Assembly: GCA_905160935.1 (NCBI GenBank)
Contig: CAJHZI010000262.1
Coordinates: 930,583-994,582 of the forward strand
DNA from: Enchytraeus crypticus
Lineage: Eukaryota; Annelida; Clitellata; Enchytraeida; Enchytraeidae
Length of the DNA: 64,000 bases
Reading direction: 5' to 3'
Under the pieces are notes generated by a model. That model was not told the DNA's origin and did not search any database. It worked only from the letters and a program-made list of their open reading frames with translations. Both the position numbers and the translations under genes were made by a program. Of the stretch, positions 35,481 to 48,309 are shown piece after piece; the first letter of the stretch is position 1; every line of letters begins with the position of its first letter.

Positions 35481-35759
35481 TGTTATAGGGAATGTATAGA
35501 TTTTCGTCAATTTTCCATAGTTGCCTTGAGTTGGATCAAACACACTCATAGATTAATTACTATTTAAAAAGCAGGGTTTTAATAGCTCTACTACCGACTT
35601 ACTGAAGCAAACACGTTTGTATCTACATTTTAAATAATAAATGTCAAACTGAAGGTGACGTGTTCAGATGTCAAAAGAGAAGAGTCCAATGATGGACAAG
35701 ATTTCCTTACTTGCCATTATCCAAGCACACAACTGAGATTTATTAGTTCAAGCGTTATT

Positions 35760-35885
35760 ATCTCTCTATCTCTATCTCTCTCTTAGTGCACTTCCTACTG
35801 GCAGGTCCATGGTATATTACGCCTCTACTCTTCTCTAGCTTCCTTTTTCCTCTTCATGAAAGAACGGAAGGTAAAGAAGAGCGGA
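35760..35885 (-). mobile_element. 5'-truncated LINE 3' end
   Basis: CTCTCTCTTAGTGCACTTCC, TACTGGCAGGTCCATGGTAT on the plus strand, the same terminus as at 26375. Confidence 0.7.
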
Positions 35886-36031
35886 GGCATTATTCTACAG
35901 TGACAATAAAGCTTCCGATTGATTTTCACTATAGAAATAGCACTATAGAAATAGCGTGCTCTTAGCACATATTTTGGCCTATCTGCACCAAGCACGTGAT
36001 GGGGTAGACTTCTTTATCTCGGTTACTGATA

Positions 36032-36042
36032 TATATATAAAG
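36032..36042 (+). promoter_or_regulatory. Candidate TATA box of CP2
   Basis: TATATATAAAG ends about 52 bases before the CP2 start codon at 36095. A start site about 25-30 bases downstream would leave a short 5' UTR, as is common in digestive protease genes. Confidence 0.5.
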
Positions 36043-36094
36043 CTACGACTAACTAATATCTCTCACACTCTAGATTAGTTAACCGAGTGCTAAC

Positions 36095-39000
36095 ATGAAC
36101 CACGTCATCTTGTTTCTGCTGGGCTCGTGCTGCCTCGCTGCGGCCTCAATAGCCGAGAGGAAGACCTACGCAGGGTAAGCACACAGCATTTATTACTATT
36201 TAATTAAAACCTTTCCTTACCGTAGCTACTTTGAAGTCCTCCTCCTATTACAAGTTTTAGCTATGACTTTCAATAACATCCCCTTACCTTACCAGCGGTA
36301 TTTGAAAGTCCACATACGCAACTTTTTAGACGTTCTTGCAGTTAGGATGCGAGAGAGACCAATTACCCAGAATGCATAGCATAAAAACTGACCAATAGCG
36401 TCGTTTTTTTCTAGTTTCAAAAAATAATTCTGGTAAGGAAATGGTTAAAATTTTCTGTAAAGCAGTCTCGAAGATCGCAATTGGCTAAGTCACTGCTTTA
36501 TAAGATTTCGTAGTTGAAAATAATGTATCTCATATTTATGTATAAACGAGATTTCAAGCGCATGCATCGTTTTTGGATGCCGAATTTACGTACTTTGAAA
36601 TTCTCATATTAGTCAGGCCCTACATTAAAATTACTGTAGAATAAGATGCTCTAATTGTTGTAAATATTTGATAAATATAAATGGAAAATCATTACTCCGA
36701 TACCGTTATTTAAGTAGTTTAATTTTGTTGTGGAGTTGTTTATGCAAAATAATATTTAATTTATTTACTTGGTATAGATCTGCCGTATTGTATTATATGA
36801 GGATATCTCATGTTTCAGATATCAGCTGGTGGATATTGTGCCAGAGTCCGAGGAAGATGTTAAATTTCTACGAAACCTTATGATTACTGATGACGACGTA
36901 TGACATATATTAAATATATTATATTACTATGTTCATATATTATAATATTTTTTAGTTATACGTATTTGCACGTTGGCTTTAGCCATTGGCGATGTCGGTA
37001 AGCTGTTCGACCGCGGATCAGTATGTGCGGGGTTCAGATCATGGGCTCGCCCGTCACTGACAATGCTTTCGACTGAGGAAACTGACGTTAACATTAGCTT
37101 TTTTATTGCATGCAGCCCTCATTTGGTAAGCCTAAGACTGTGCTGTTGTGAGAAGAGTAATGGATTACCGTGCAGGAATATGTAAATTGGACCTGAAAGT
37201 TTGATAGAATACGAGAGAGAAATGTTAAAATATGAAATGATATCTTTAACTTGCACATCTGTCGTGCTGATGAAGATGTACAACATTGGCTCTAATCATA
37301 TAAAGTGAGATTATAAGAAATATATTTTATAATTTAAATATAATTTTAATAGTTGGTGATTTTTCATGAGCGCCTAGGCTCCAGAATTGCTACAAAAATT
37401 TAAAGGAATGGAAAAGTCTCAAATAGGGGATTGACTGATGTAGGACAGAGATGATTTGAGACAGCCCATTCGTATCCCGACCCTAGTTAAATTGATTTTC
37501 AAGGGAAGTTGATGATGATGATGACGGATACCCTGCTATTCTCATTGTATAGCGAACTATGAATTAAAATAAGAATTATTGAATGATTTATTTGAAATAT
37601 TTATTGAATGATAGGTGATTTAAATTAATATGAATGAATGATTGGCCGGAGCGAGTGGCGATGTCGATTAGATACTCGACCGTGGATCAGTATGTGCGGG
37701 GTTCAAATCCTGGGCTCGCTGTCACTGATATCGCTTTAGAGTGAGGAAACTGACGTTAACGTTAGCTTTATTAGATGCTTTAAACTGAATTTATTTCTAA
37801 ATTAGTTCCTAATTAATTGTTTGTAGCTCGACTTCTGGGAGGAACCCGGAGCGGTTGGCAAGAATGTTCGTATCTTTGTTTCACCGATCCACTACCGTAG
37901 ACTGACTGTTACGTTGAGAAAGGAAAAGATAAGCTTCGAAAGAGTTAAATCCAATGTCGCCAGGTTCCTATTTAAGAGTCTAAATAAATATGAATTCATT
38001 TCAGTAAACATCTTATTCATTTTGGTGCGAAGTCTATTTTGAGTAAAGTAAAAATACCTGTTATCAAATTACAATTACAATTAAATGGAAATATTTGATT
38101 TTGGTTAAACAGGATTGTTTTCTCAGGGAATGAGGACCCTGCTCGGTAAATGTTAGTCGAAGATAAGAAAAACATTCGGGGCTCACCTCGTCGTTAGCAG
38201 AATCCTCCAAGAATATTGGTATATCAAACGAAATGTTATATATGATTTAAAGATCCACTCGTATATGGACACGAAGAGAAAAACGGAAGAGAGAGATGAT
38301 TGGAGGCGTTTTATACCAAGGACCTGCAAGTAGGCAGTACACTAAGAGATAGATAGAGAGATGGGATTTTAGTATAATGTAGCATAAAACCCATGAGTTC
38401 AATGTTGTCGTAAACTCGAGTTGTTGTCACGCAGTGAGTTGGAGCCGATGTGGAGAGAACTGGATAAACGTCGCGGTGCTGATGGCAGACTCGCCTTCGA
38501 CATCAACGACTTTAACACGTTTGAAGATGTTCGTTACACCGATAAAATCCTTCAATAATTATTTAAATTGATTTCCTCTTAATCCTTGCTAAATTCATTT
38601 TTGATAAAGTCAAATTTTAAAACATAACAATTTAATTTTCTTATTTGTTTTGTAGTTTCTTACGTGATTAATAATTGATTATTAATTGATAATAATTGAT
38701 TATAATTAATGCTTCATAATTGATTATTTATTGAAGTTGAAGGAATGTAATGTTAATTCTGAGAATAAGTTACGCAATATGTAAATTCAGTTTTATATCT
38801 AATTGAAAAATCATTCATTTGTTATAAAATAAAGCTGTTTTTAAATTCATAGTTTTCTTAAAGTAATTGACCAGTACAGGATACCCCAATCATTTACTGT
38901 TACAGTCATATGAGAGCTACGCTTTTCTAGAAAAATTAGGCTAACCTGCAGATTTATATTGGAAAACACTAGACCAGTATGAATGCAGTCGTTCATAAAA

Positions 39001-39413
39001 GAAGTCAAATAGAAGTAAAGCTGAATGTTATTTATTTGTTTATTTTTAAATTTTTTTCTAACATCGCTTTCGAGTGAGGAAACTGACGTTAACCTTAGCT
39101 TTACCAGCTTTTATTGTCTAATGTATAATTAAGTTTGATTGATTGGTTTTGTTATTCAGATCAATGCGTGGCTTTCAAGCACTGCCAGCAACTGTCCCTC
39201 ATCAATTAACTGCAGAGTCTACAGCATTGGCAACTCTGCAAATGGAAGAGAAATCCGCGTTTTCCACGTATGCACAATTATAACTTTTCCATGATCAGAA
39301 TTTTCCGTACCAAAATTTTTAGTCAACTGCCAGAGGCGGTATGGCAGTGATTTGAAATCTTGATCTCTGTCGTATCAGCAAAGTGAGCTGCTTATTCGGT
39401 CACCAGCCGGTAG

Positions 39414-39455
<42 letters not shown>

Positions 39456-42400
39456 TTTACTGAATTACTATTGGCCTACTTAATATCACGCATATCACAA
39501 GTAACTAACACAATTATTACTGTTCATGATCCCTATATTTTAGCTATCGGTAAGTCTTAAGCAGGAGTACCACTCATTTTCATAGGAACATAGCTGTAAA
39601 TTCTTTCGTAAGGAGGAAGCGCGTCTATCAGGATACACCACAAGCAAGCAATAGCCATGGGCTCAGAAATTATGAGAACTGAAATGTAGAACATAAATTT
39701 GAATCCTTCAAAGGGCTTTGACGGTACAGTCGGATGGTGAAATCTCTACTTTTCATAAGCATTTTAAGTAATGAGGTAGAGAGGATAAACATATATTAAG
39801 ATTCATTAATCGCCTAATACTAATATACAATATATCCTTAAACAACAACCCTACTAAGGTAATGGTTTAACTTTCCTATTGATGTTAATGAAACAATTAG
39901 CCTAAAATCGGCACCTTCTCATGTTAATTCTTATTTTTCACATTTCAATCGCATTCTTATTTTTTACATTTCTTCTACACAATATTTAATACATATCTAA
40001 TACTGATACGGTAGCACTAGATTTATTCTCTCATGCTAAATGTTGTCACGAAACTCCAATAGCACTGTAATCGTGTTCGTTATTATCCATTCTCATCAAA
40101 CAAACAAATTTATCTACTATTTATCTTCTTATTTCTCTTCTTGTGTCGCTGACATCGCTTTCGAGTGAGGAAACCGAAGTTGACATTAGCTCTACCGGTT
40201 TTTGTTACCGAGTGGATCTATGAAATGCTTATTAGCTTATTAGCTTGTTATTTGTTAACTAATTGATTTATTGTCTGTAGATTAGCAAATCTGGTTCAGG
40301 ACGCAAGGCCTACTGGATCGATGGGACAATCCATGCCAGGGAGTGGATTTCCACTGCAACTGTCCTTAAAGTCATTGATAACGTACGTATTTGAATAGTC
40401 TAACTGAAACTTATATAGTTTGCTTGCTGTATAGTAGACGATTAAGTTGACTTACCATGAGAGAATTAAGGAATTAGCGAATCAAGTAGCCTACTATATG
40501 TGGTCTTAATTGCTTACTTTTGCAAATGCTGAATAAGCTGATGGAAATTATAAGAAATCTCATTTTTCTTATTTAGAATATTGACAGTAATTATAAACTT
40601 GTTACACTAGATTTCTCAAGTAGCAGTAGCTAATATGAAATAAATATTGAGGCTTATATTAAGCCAAAAACTGAGACATTATCCAGTTGATTTACCATCA
40701 TAAGAGATAAATTGTCTTCATTTGAACGGATCTACAACTGCTGCAGTGATTTTGAACGCAATACATTAACTAACTGAATTAATTCAAATTAGGCGATTTC
40801 CATAAAATTATAGGCCTATTGGAAAACTAGGTCATAACAATTATTTGTTGATTGAAAATATTATCTTTCAGACTGTAACTGCATCATTGGTCCCTGTAAC
40901 TGAATAATATAGCAGCCATTCGTTGTTTATTTCGAAAATTATTTTCCATTTATTGAGATATTGTACTATTAATTCGGTTACAGAGCACACTTGAGAAAAA
41001 GAACATTTTAATAAAATATTCCTTCTTATGTTTTAGGCCTACGTGTAGAATATCGTATTATTTTCTTATTAAACTAAATCAATATAGAATTGCAGTAAAT
41101 GCTATTGGCACGGAAAGAATTGTGAATTCAGCACAGGTAGTACATAGGTTTATTTAAAAGTCTTCAAACATAGACAAACAATTGTGAATGCAGATAACTC
41201 AACAGTTCAAAGTGTGGTCTATATATGTAGCAGCAAACAGGAAATAAAATTTACTCTCTACGGCCATCAGAGAGGGTACTGAAGTACCTTATCGAGCTGA
41301 CCACCGCAGTAAACAAAGAAAGAAGGAGATATAAGAAACACTAAAGTGTTTGCTTAAAAACTTATGACAGCAATAATATGTTACGTATGTGTCACTAGGA
41401 TAAAAAATAGACTGCACAAAATAGTATATGATATGATAATTTAAGATGTTTTATAAGAAACACTAAAGTTTTAGCTTAAAAACCTATGACAGGTGATTTA
41501 TAAGTTAATTGATTGATTTTAGTTCGCCAGACTGGGGGATGCTGATGCTGTTCGTCTAACAGACAATTACGACTGGTATCTGCTTGCCGTCATGAACCCT
41601 GATGGTTATGCCTACACTCATTCCAATGTGAGTAAATTAGCCCATTATTTAGCTAGTCATTCAATTAAGTACTACTTAATTTCATACAATGTGAAATATA
41701 ACTCATTTTGTATTCAAGTATAGAATGATTAAAATATATGTTACAAGAAAATATTTCTAAAAATTGATAAAAGTAGATTTGAGAAATATTCGAGTCATGA
41801 TCGCTGTTGTCGGAAACCATGAAAGGAATTCAGCCGAAAATGTTCTCTTACTTTTTATGAAATAAGTAGTCAATTGTTTATTCTAAGATTTCTTTTCAGA
41901 AAATATACTAATTGTATCTAGTGCTACAACAATTAAATCTAAATGTGATTTGAATTGGACAGTTTTTAATCTAGTCTATTAGTCTATCCTAATGTGAGAA
42001 GTAATTTCTGATCTAAGGATTGATTTAACTTCAGAAAAGCTCCTAATCCTTTTTTGTGAAGGTTCTGTCTGCTTTGAAGCTGACAACAAATGATCCGTAG
42101 ACCGGTTCTTCATTGCATACATGCTACGGATCCTCATCTATTGTTAATTATAAATTTAGCGAATTTATCGAGGCACTTTTGCTCTGCCGCTTATCTAATT
42201 TTATATTTTTCACTTGAGAAGTCAATTCATTACGCAGCATCCAATGACCGAGCAATTGCTTCTCATACATATTTTATAACTTTTGCTACAGATACATTTT
42301 CCATAGTTCCCCATTCCCCATACATATATTCCCCGTACATGTATTCCCCAGACATACATTCCCCATACATTCCACATAGTTCCCCATTCCCCATACATAT

Positions 42401-42966
42401 ATTCCCCATACATAGATTCTCCATAGTTCCCCAATCTCAATATATACATTCCCCATAGAAAGATAACACTGAGAAAAATTGTTCTCATACTGAAAATTAT
42501 TGTAGTAAATGCTTATCGTTATGTGTTTGCATCAATGGATAACAGTGTTTTGTTAGAAAATCTTGCTTATGTGAGATAATATAGCAAACATAAGCTTTTT
42601 GCTTATATTTTAATTTATGAAGACATTTTATTTTGTGATTCATTTGGGATTACGCTATCAAATAAGTTTTCGTCGAACTTAACTTAATGCTATTTGTTTT
42701 GCTATAACAGGAGAGATTGTGGCGTAAGAACAGAAGACAGAACACTGGCTCCACCTGTGTCGGAACTGATCTCAATCGCAACTTTAACTTCAGATGGGGA
42801 AGTCAGTAGTAGCTTTGAACTACAAACTTAATTTTTTGTGTGCCCTATAAAACAATGTCAGATTTTATCTATACTGATATCGAAATAGATATTCGCAAAT
42901 TAGCGTATATGTGTTAGAAATCGCATCCTCTTTCTTTTATGATATATTTCTCTCTCTCTTCTCTTT

Positions 42967-43012
<46 letters not shown>

Positions 43013-46000
43013 TGCCACAGAATAAGTCAGCCAGACTCCAATGGTCACTATTATGCCGTAGATCTAGTTATTTCGGTATAAAATTAACATGACATTATTC
43101 ATTCATAGAACCGATATATGAATAATGGACTAAACTCCCTGAAAATTTAAACATAATAACAGCACCAGAGAATATCATGGACGATATTATCATAATATAA
43201 TATAATGATATTTTGTGTTATTATTGTCGGTATTCACCGCGGATCAGTATGTGTGGGGTTCAAATCCTGGGCTCGCCCGTCACTGACATCGCTTTCAAGT
43301 GAGAGTGAGGAAATTAACGCTAACGTTAGCTTTACCAGCTTTAGAATGTTTTAATAGCGTAGGTGTAACGTCATGAAATTTAAGTGACAGATCCTGAGGT
43401 GAATTGAACCCTCGCGGGTTCGAATCCCAGCCGCGCTGATCTGAGAGTAAAATCTCGGACATTCACTGGACTGGTTAAACGGAAAATGGACTAAATTGCC
43501 TAACGGTTTAAACATTCGGTATTAAAAAGTGATAGATATCTACGTAGTTGATCACTTCACTGTAATGCTTGTTTTACTTTTACTTTATAAATAATGTTGA
43601 ACCTCTGTTGATACTCTGCAGCTGAAGGGGTAAGCCATTCGCCCTGCTCGGAGACTTACTGCGGACCCAGCGGGGGCTCAGAGCCCGAGACCCAGGCCGT
43701 GTCCCTGGAGCTCAACCGACTGGGCCCCAGCCTCCTCGCCACAGTCACCGTCCACGCCTACGGTCAGATGTGGATGTTCCCCTGGGGCAACACCGTCAAC
43801 CATGCCGGCAGGGTCTGCGAGAGAGCTGACGATCATGATGAACTGGTTAGTTATCATTGCACGTTTGACTCAGAATTATTTTAAGTTATAAGAAGAATCA
43901 GTTCGATTATGCAAAATTTTGAGTTTTTCTGAATATGATGCTTAGTTTTTATAAGTTTGTCATTGAATTATTAAGCATTCAGTATGGATTCCAGATCATA
44001 GGACAGTTAGCCTAACAATACATGGATTATCACCGTGTTTTATTATATCTTATTTTCTTTTAATTAAAAATTATGATCCTGATAACATAATGATGTATTC
44101 GATGATGATTTCAGGGACATAGATAATTTTGATGTGCATAATAAATAAAAACGAAAATTATGGAAAATAAATGTCAGGATGTACGTAAGAAATAGAAATT
44201 TCACATTCCTGATCCGAACTAGCATACGTATATAAAAATGCAATAATTAAAGCAAAATCCAATGGATTACAAGTCCATTGTCGAATGAAGGAAGTATTAA
44301 ATAAACCTATAGAGAAATAGACACATTTGGAGATGCAAGCAGAAAGACTTTTGCATAAATATTGTGAAATTTCATTATCTTGGTAACAGTAAGAGAGTGA
44401 ATCATTGTGAATATTATCCCTCTCAAAAATTAATTATAATATTGAATTTGATATATCAAAGCAATTTTTGGCTTCATTTATGTTTAGTTAATTTATCTCT
44501 TTTTACTGAATGATACCTAATTGTTAATTGTTATTTGTTCAGATGAGAGTTGCTGATGCCACTGCCAATGCCATTGAAGCTACGTACAACACACGGTGGT
44601 CACGTGGTAACAGCTGTGAAGTCATCTGTAAGTTCATTGATTTCTCTACAGTTTTATTTCTTTACATTTATTTTTCTTTATTATCCAAAGTTACGTCATT
44701 GAATTGAATATAATTTACAGGGTGAGGAAAAAAAGTGATAACACCTGCAAAAAGTTTGAATATCTCAGGCTATTGTTAATATTTTCAAATGAAACTTTTA
44801 CCAAGTACTAAAGGACTAATTTTTGATGGAGTGGCCAATTTTCATCCATTTTAATCTGTAGATTGGCCAGTTATAGAAGTTTCAGCAGAGCAACCCCCCA
44901 TTTTTTACCTAAAAATGACGTTTGATGGCGTTTGTTACAACGGTAATGGTAAATTGCACTTCATTGGCGAGAAGGAAAAGGTAAACGCTCAGTATTACGT
45001 CAATACTTTAATTCCCTAGCTGTTTGGTGATTTCAATGCTCTTCTACCAAATGATTTCATCTTTCAGCAGAATGATGCTCCGGCTCATGCATCTCGTCAT
45101 GCACAGCAATGGATCAGCGAGAGAAACCCGGATTTCATCAAGAAGAATGAATGGCCTCCAAACTCTACCGATCTAAATTCTCTGGATTGCCAAGGCTGAG
45201 GAACCATGCTGCATCTCTATCAGAAACAACAGTCGAAGCCTAAAAACAAGACAGAACAGCAGGAAGTGCAACACTCAATTTGGGAGAGACTGCCCCAAGC
45301 TGGAATCAATAAAGCTGTCCTAGCTTTCCGAAAGCTACTGCAGTCCTGCGTAGCAGCTGGAGGAAAGCATTTCGAATTGGCAGTAATGCTAGCAGATATA
45401 ACTGGTTCTTCCTGAAACACCACAACGATCCTTTTCAGAGCCAAAAAAATAATATTAAATATAATTTTTATTTACAGTATATTCAAAAACGGGGGTTGCT
45501 CTGCTGAAACTTCTATAACTGGCCAATCTACAGATTAAAATGGATGAAAATTGGCCACATCATCAAAAATTAGTCCCTTAGTAATTGGTAAAAGTTTTCT
45601 CTGAAAATATTAACAATAGCCTGAGATACGCAAACTTTTTGCAGGTGTTATCACTTTTTTTATTCACCCTGTATATACAAAAATTCATCAATGGCATTAT
45701 ACGTATACAAAGAACCATATGGAAATGGAATATATAGGCCCGAAGGCTCTGACGTTTGTCTATCAAGGCCACAGTTGTTTTAAAAACAATATTATAATAT
45801 TATATAATATTATTATAATATTATATTATTTTAAATCATAGGCATGCATCATTAGTAAACCTTGTATATCCCTCTACGTTATGGGATAGTTTGACATTTA
45901 AATCTCAACGTCTTTGTTAACTTTATGATTGCATACTGTTAGTTACTTCATTTGTGATTTGATTTTCAGGTGAATTGGGATCTAGTAGACTCTAAACTAA

Positions 46001-46742
46001 TTCACGAAGAGTGAATTTATTTATTTTAATATTGTTAAAGGACTTGTTGATCGAAGTGATGAGTTACAGGAAATATTCGTGATCAGATAAAATCCAGGAT
46101 AGGAAATATTTTCTCTTAGGAACTGATATGATAGGCATGATTTGATACCCAACTGAGGCTGAGGGCTAACAGGCACAGGACACATCCTTCACTTAGGCAT
46201 CTTTGAGAAAAGAAACTTCTGACTGATTGACTATTTGACTGATTGGTTATTAAACTAATTGATTATTTAACTAATTGATTATTTGACTGAATGATTATTT
46301 GATTGATTGATTATCTGACTGATTGACTATTTGCCTGACTGATTGATTGACTGATTAATTATTTGACTGATTGATTATCTGATTAATTTGCTATTTAACT
46401 AATTGATTATTTGACTGATTAATTATTTGACTGATTGACTATTTGACTAATCGGTTATTAGACTAATTGACTATTTAGCTGACTGATTATCTCACTAATT
46501 GACTATTTGACTAATTGATTACTTGACGGATTGATTATCTTACTAAACGATTTATTGATTGATTTCTAGACGAGACAACGGGAGGCACTGATGACTATGC
46601 TAAGGGAGTGTCTGGAGTTAAGTACGCCTTCTGTCCAGAGCTCCGTGGCAACAGTTTTGTCATCAACAAGGATCAGATCGATCCGTCGTATAGAGAATTC
46701 TGGAATGGTATCAAGGCCATGGTCAGCAGCATCAACGGCTAA
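36095..46742 (+). CDS. CP2: secreted M14A procarboxypeptidase, B-like specificity, 11 exons
   Basis: Exons 36095-36174, 36819-36897, 37827-37963, 38435-38528, 39160-39267, 40281-40382, 41523-41627, 42711-42801, 43622-43845, 44543-44627 and 46570-46742. Exon lengths and phases match CP1 one for one and the product is also 425 residues. It opens [20 protein letters not shown] (signal peptide), followed by the propeptide with DKRRGADGR before the mature domain. Zinc ligands lie in HAREW and in TVHAYGQ. Substrate-binding WRKNRR and DLNRNF, the split Tyr equivalent to Tyr248, and catalytic Glu in CPELRG are all present. The specificity segment reads [10 protein letters not shown], with Asp at position 255 as in pancreatic carboxypeptidase B, so C-terminal Lys or Arg is the expected substrate. 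A digestive role is the likeliest, by family analogy. Confidence 0.95.
36975..37105 (+). mobile_element. SINE-A copy, near full length
   Basis: GGCTTTAGCC head, A box TGGCGATGTCGG, CGACCGCGGATCAGTATGTG, GGGGTTCAGATC and the family 3' part. CP2 intron 2. Confidence 0.85.
37365..37525 (+). mobile_element. SINE-C copy
   Basis: GCGCCTAGGCTCCAGAATTG, GGGGATTGACTGATGTAGGA, CCCATTCGTATCCCGACCCT and (GAT)n. The best-preserved copy of the family's middle part. CP2 intron 2. Confidence 0.7.
37644..37775 (+). mobile_element. SINE-A copy, near full length
   Basis: GGCCGGAGCGAGTGGCGATG, CGACCGTGGATCAGTATGTG, GGGGTTCAAATCCTGGGCTC and GAGGAAACTGACGTTAA. It ends about 50 bases before CP2 exon 3. Confidence 0.85.
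38255..38365 (+). mobile_element. 5'-truncated LINE 3' end
   Basis: AAGATCCACTCGTATATGGA, ACCAAGGACCTGCAAGTAGG, CAGTACACTAAGAGATAGA. CP2 intron 3. Confidence 0.7.
39061..39113 (+). mobile_element. SINE-A 3' fragment
   Basis: ACATCGCTTTCGAGTGAGGA to TTTACCAGCTTTTA. It ends 46 bases before CP2 exon 5. Confidence 0.8.
39421..39450. repeat. (GA)n microsatellite
   Basis: Pure GA run of about 30 bases in CP2 intron 5. Confidence 0.95.
40146..40203 (+). mobile_element. SINE-A 3' fragment
   Basis: CGCTGACATCGCTTTCGAGT to CTACCGGTTTTT. CP2 intron 5. Confidence 0.75.
42295..42452. repeat. About 15-bp minisatellite
   Basis: Irregular repeats of ATTCCCCATACAT with variants. The ORFs on both strands across it are repeat-driven. 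CP2 intron 7. Confidence 0.8.
42955..43010. repeat. (CT)n microsatellite
   Basis: Nearly pure CT run of about 55 bases in CP2 intron 8. Confidence 0.95.
43235..43342 (+). mobile_element. SINE-A copy lacking its 5' end
   Basis: CACCGCGGATCAGTATGTGT, GGGGTTCAAATCCTGGGCTC, with GAGTGAG duplicated in the 3' part. CP2 intron 8. Confidence 0.8.
43390..43470 (+). mobile_element. Possible second tRNA-derived SINE
   Basis: CGCGGGTTCGAATCCCAGCC is a strong B box, but no cloverleaf or A box can be set with confidence. CP2 intron 8. Confidence 0.4.
44718..45671 (+). mobile_element. Tc1/mariner-superfamily element with long inverted repeats and broken transposase
   Basis: Ends CAGGGTGA...TCACCCTG are flanked by TA on both sides (44716-44717 and 45672-45673). 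The terminal inverted repeats extend about 185 bases, from 44718 to about 44905 and from about 45485 to 45671, with small differences. The interior keeps the transposase block [20 protein letters not shown], then [12 protein letters not shown], the two late acidic positions of the DDE/D fold. The N-terminal part is missing and frames are broken. It lies in CP2 intron 10. Confidence 0.88.
45680..45780. repeat. Dispersed repeat shared with 13693-13815
   Basis: GGCCCGAAGGCTCTGACGTT, TGTCTATCAAGGCC. It lies just outside the mariner element. Confidence 0.45.
46210..46562. repeat. 11-12 bp degenerate minisatellite
   Basis: Many variants of TTGACTGATTGA and TTGATTATTTGA, running right up to the acceptor of CP2 exon 11, so the intron end itself is made of repeat. 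Confidence 0.8.
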
Positions 46743-46924
46743 GCGTTGAGTCAGTTGAGAGAATGGATGTTAACCAATTCATGTTCAAAACTCAATATTT
46801 ATAGTATAATAGTCTTAAATTTGAAATTAATTTAAATTATTTACTGATTTTACCTTTCACAGTTTTCTAAGTATTTATTTTGTTAGAAACAATTCGTCTA
46901 ATTATATAGGCTCATCGGTCAATC

Positions 46925-46930
46925 AATAAA
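46925..46930 (+). promoter_or_regulatory. Candidate polyadenylation signal of CP2
   Basis: AATAAA 183 bases after the CP2 stop. Confidence 0.4.
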
Positions 46931-47924
46931 TCAGGCTCAGTCAATAATGACCTATGGTCCGCTTCATCGCCAAAAACAATGTCAAAGACGTCTCAAGCAT
47001 TGGACTCCTGCTAACATGGCATGTCGTACATATTGCAAAATAAAGATCTCGTTCAGTTGAACCATATCCAAATAGATTGTTGAAATATTTTATGTCGTTA
47101 CGATGATAAACTACCAGAAACTCTCAATACTATTGCTCTCAGTGGTAAATAGAACTATTTAAATGTTTCCAGCGGGAAGAGTTGGAAGTTTAAATGTGAA
47201 TTCCAACATATGCACATTGATCCCGGATTTTTTGGTTAATTTTAGCAATTCCAGATCAACTGATTCAGGGTTTTCATTCAGGAATTTTCATTCAGGTTGT
47301 TTCAGAGTCTGTTGATGAAAGTTGGCTTAGCGCTGCATAAAAGAAGTATAAGCACAACGTTCAAAATATTTATTGCGCATTATACACAAAGCTATAGCCA
47401 GTTTAAATGTTCTGCAAGTTCGCTATGCCGAGTAAAATTCATGTGGCAGTACTGCGTAAAATTAATGTCGCAGTACAGAGTACAACTTATATCATAGTAC
47501 AGGGTACAAATTATAACGCAGTACTGAGTGTTATTTTAGTAAAGAGATGAATTTAAACGTAAATCGCTGTATGGAGTAGAATTACATGTATATAGACTTC
47601 GTATTAGTGAAATGTTCCATTTGAACCCACCACAAGGTGTACAACTTATATGTCAATATTAAAATGATTTTCTGTTCGCCTAAATGATTATGGGCTACAA
47701 TTATTTTCAATAGAAACAATAAATAATTGTTAACTTTTAAGATGCATTAGCAATTCTAAATTATCTGCAAAAAGTTTACATAATTGCCAAACAGCACGTA
47801 TTCTTTGCTTTAGACATTTAAACCAATAATGCTGCTAACGAAAAGAATTGACAATTCGAGGCTAATTTAGTGACTGAATTATAATTCTACATGTATATCG
47901 TAACATTAAAAGAGGTCATAGAAG

Positions 47925-48095
47925 GTAGAATGGAAGGAAAAAGAGGCAGGGGCAGGCCGAGATTAGGTATGTTAAATGATTTAAAGACCCACTCATATGT
48001 GGAAATGAAGAGGAAGGCGGAAGACAGAGAAGAGTGGAGGCGCTATGCACCATGGACCTGCCAGTAGGCAGTGCACTAACAGAGATAGAGAGAGA
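47925..48095 (+). mobile_element. 5'-truncated LINE: end of reverse transcriptase ORF and 3' tail
   Basis: It opens within EGKRGRGRPRLGMLNDLKTH, continues [15 protein letters not shown] and stops, followed by GGCAGTGCACTAACAGAGAT. This is the best-preserved terminus of the family. It shows that the CATGGACCTGCCA block in the other copies codes for the last residues of the protein. Confidence 0.8.
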
Positions 48096-48242
48096 TCATA
48101 ACATTAAATTGAGACAACCGCAGGTAAACGTATTTTACTAGACTTTCATCTCTGAATTACACAACCTTGATTTTAAAGACGTAAATAAAATATTAGACTT
48201 GTAGCAGGCTCAGCTCAACGGTTGTCACACAAATTATTGATA

Positions 48243-48300
48243 GCCTCTCTCTCTATTCTTATGCAAGTGGCAGGTCCAAGGTGCATGTTTCCATTTGTAA
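48243..48300 (-). mobile_element. LINE 3' end fragment
   Basis: CTCTCTCTCTATTCTTATGC, AAGTGGCAGGTCCAAGGTGC on the plus strand, diverged. Confidence 0.5.
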
Positions 48301-48309
48301 TCTTCATCC

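Larger units (their letters stand above)
28806..36028. other. Intergenic region between CP1 and CP2
   Basis: No host gene was recognised. It holds pieces of a restriction-like-endonuclease LINE, a CR1-like LINE interrupted by another insertion, (AT)n and (ATT)n tracts and several small repeats, each listed separately. Stretches such as 32570-33600 show nothing I can name. Confidence 0.55.

Noticed and set aside
42090..42488. 122-codon plus and 88-codon minus ORFs
   Set aside because: Both run across the ATTCCCCATACAT repeat in CP2 intron 7.
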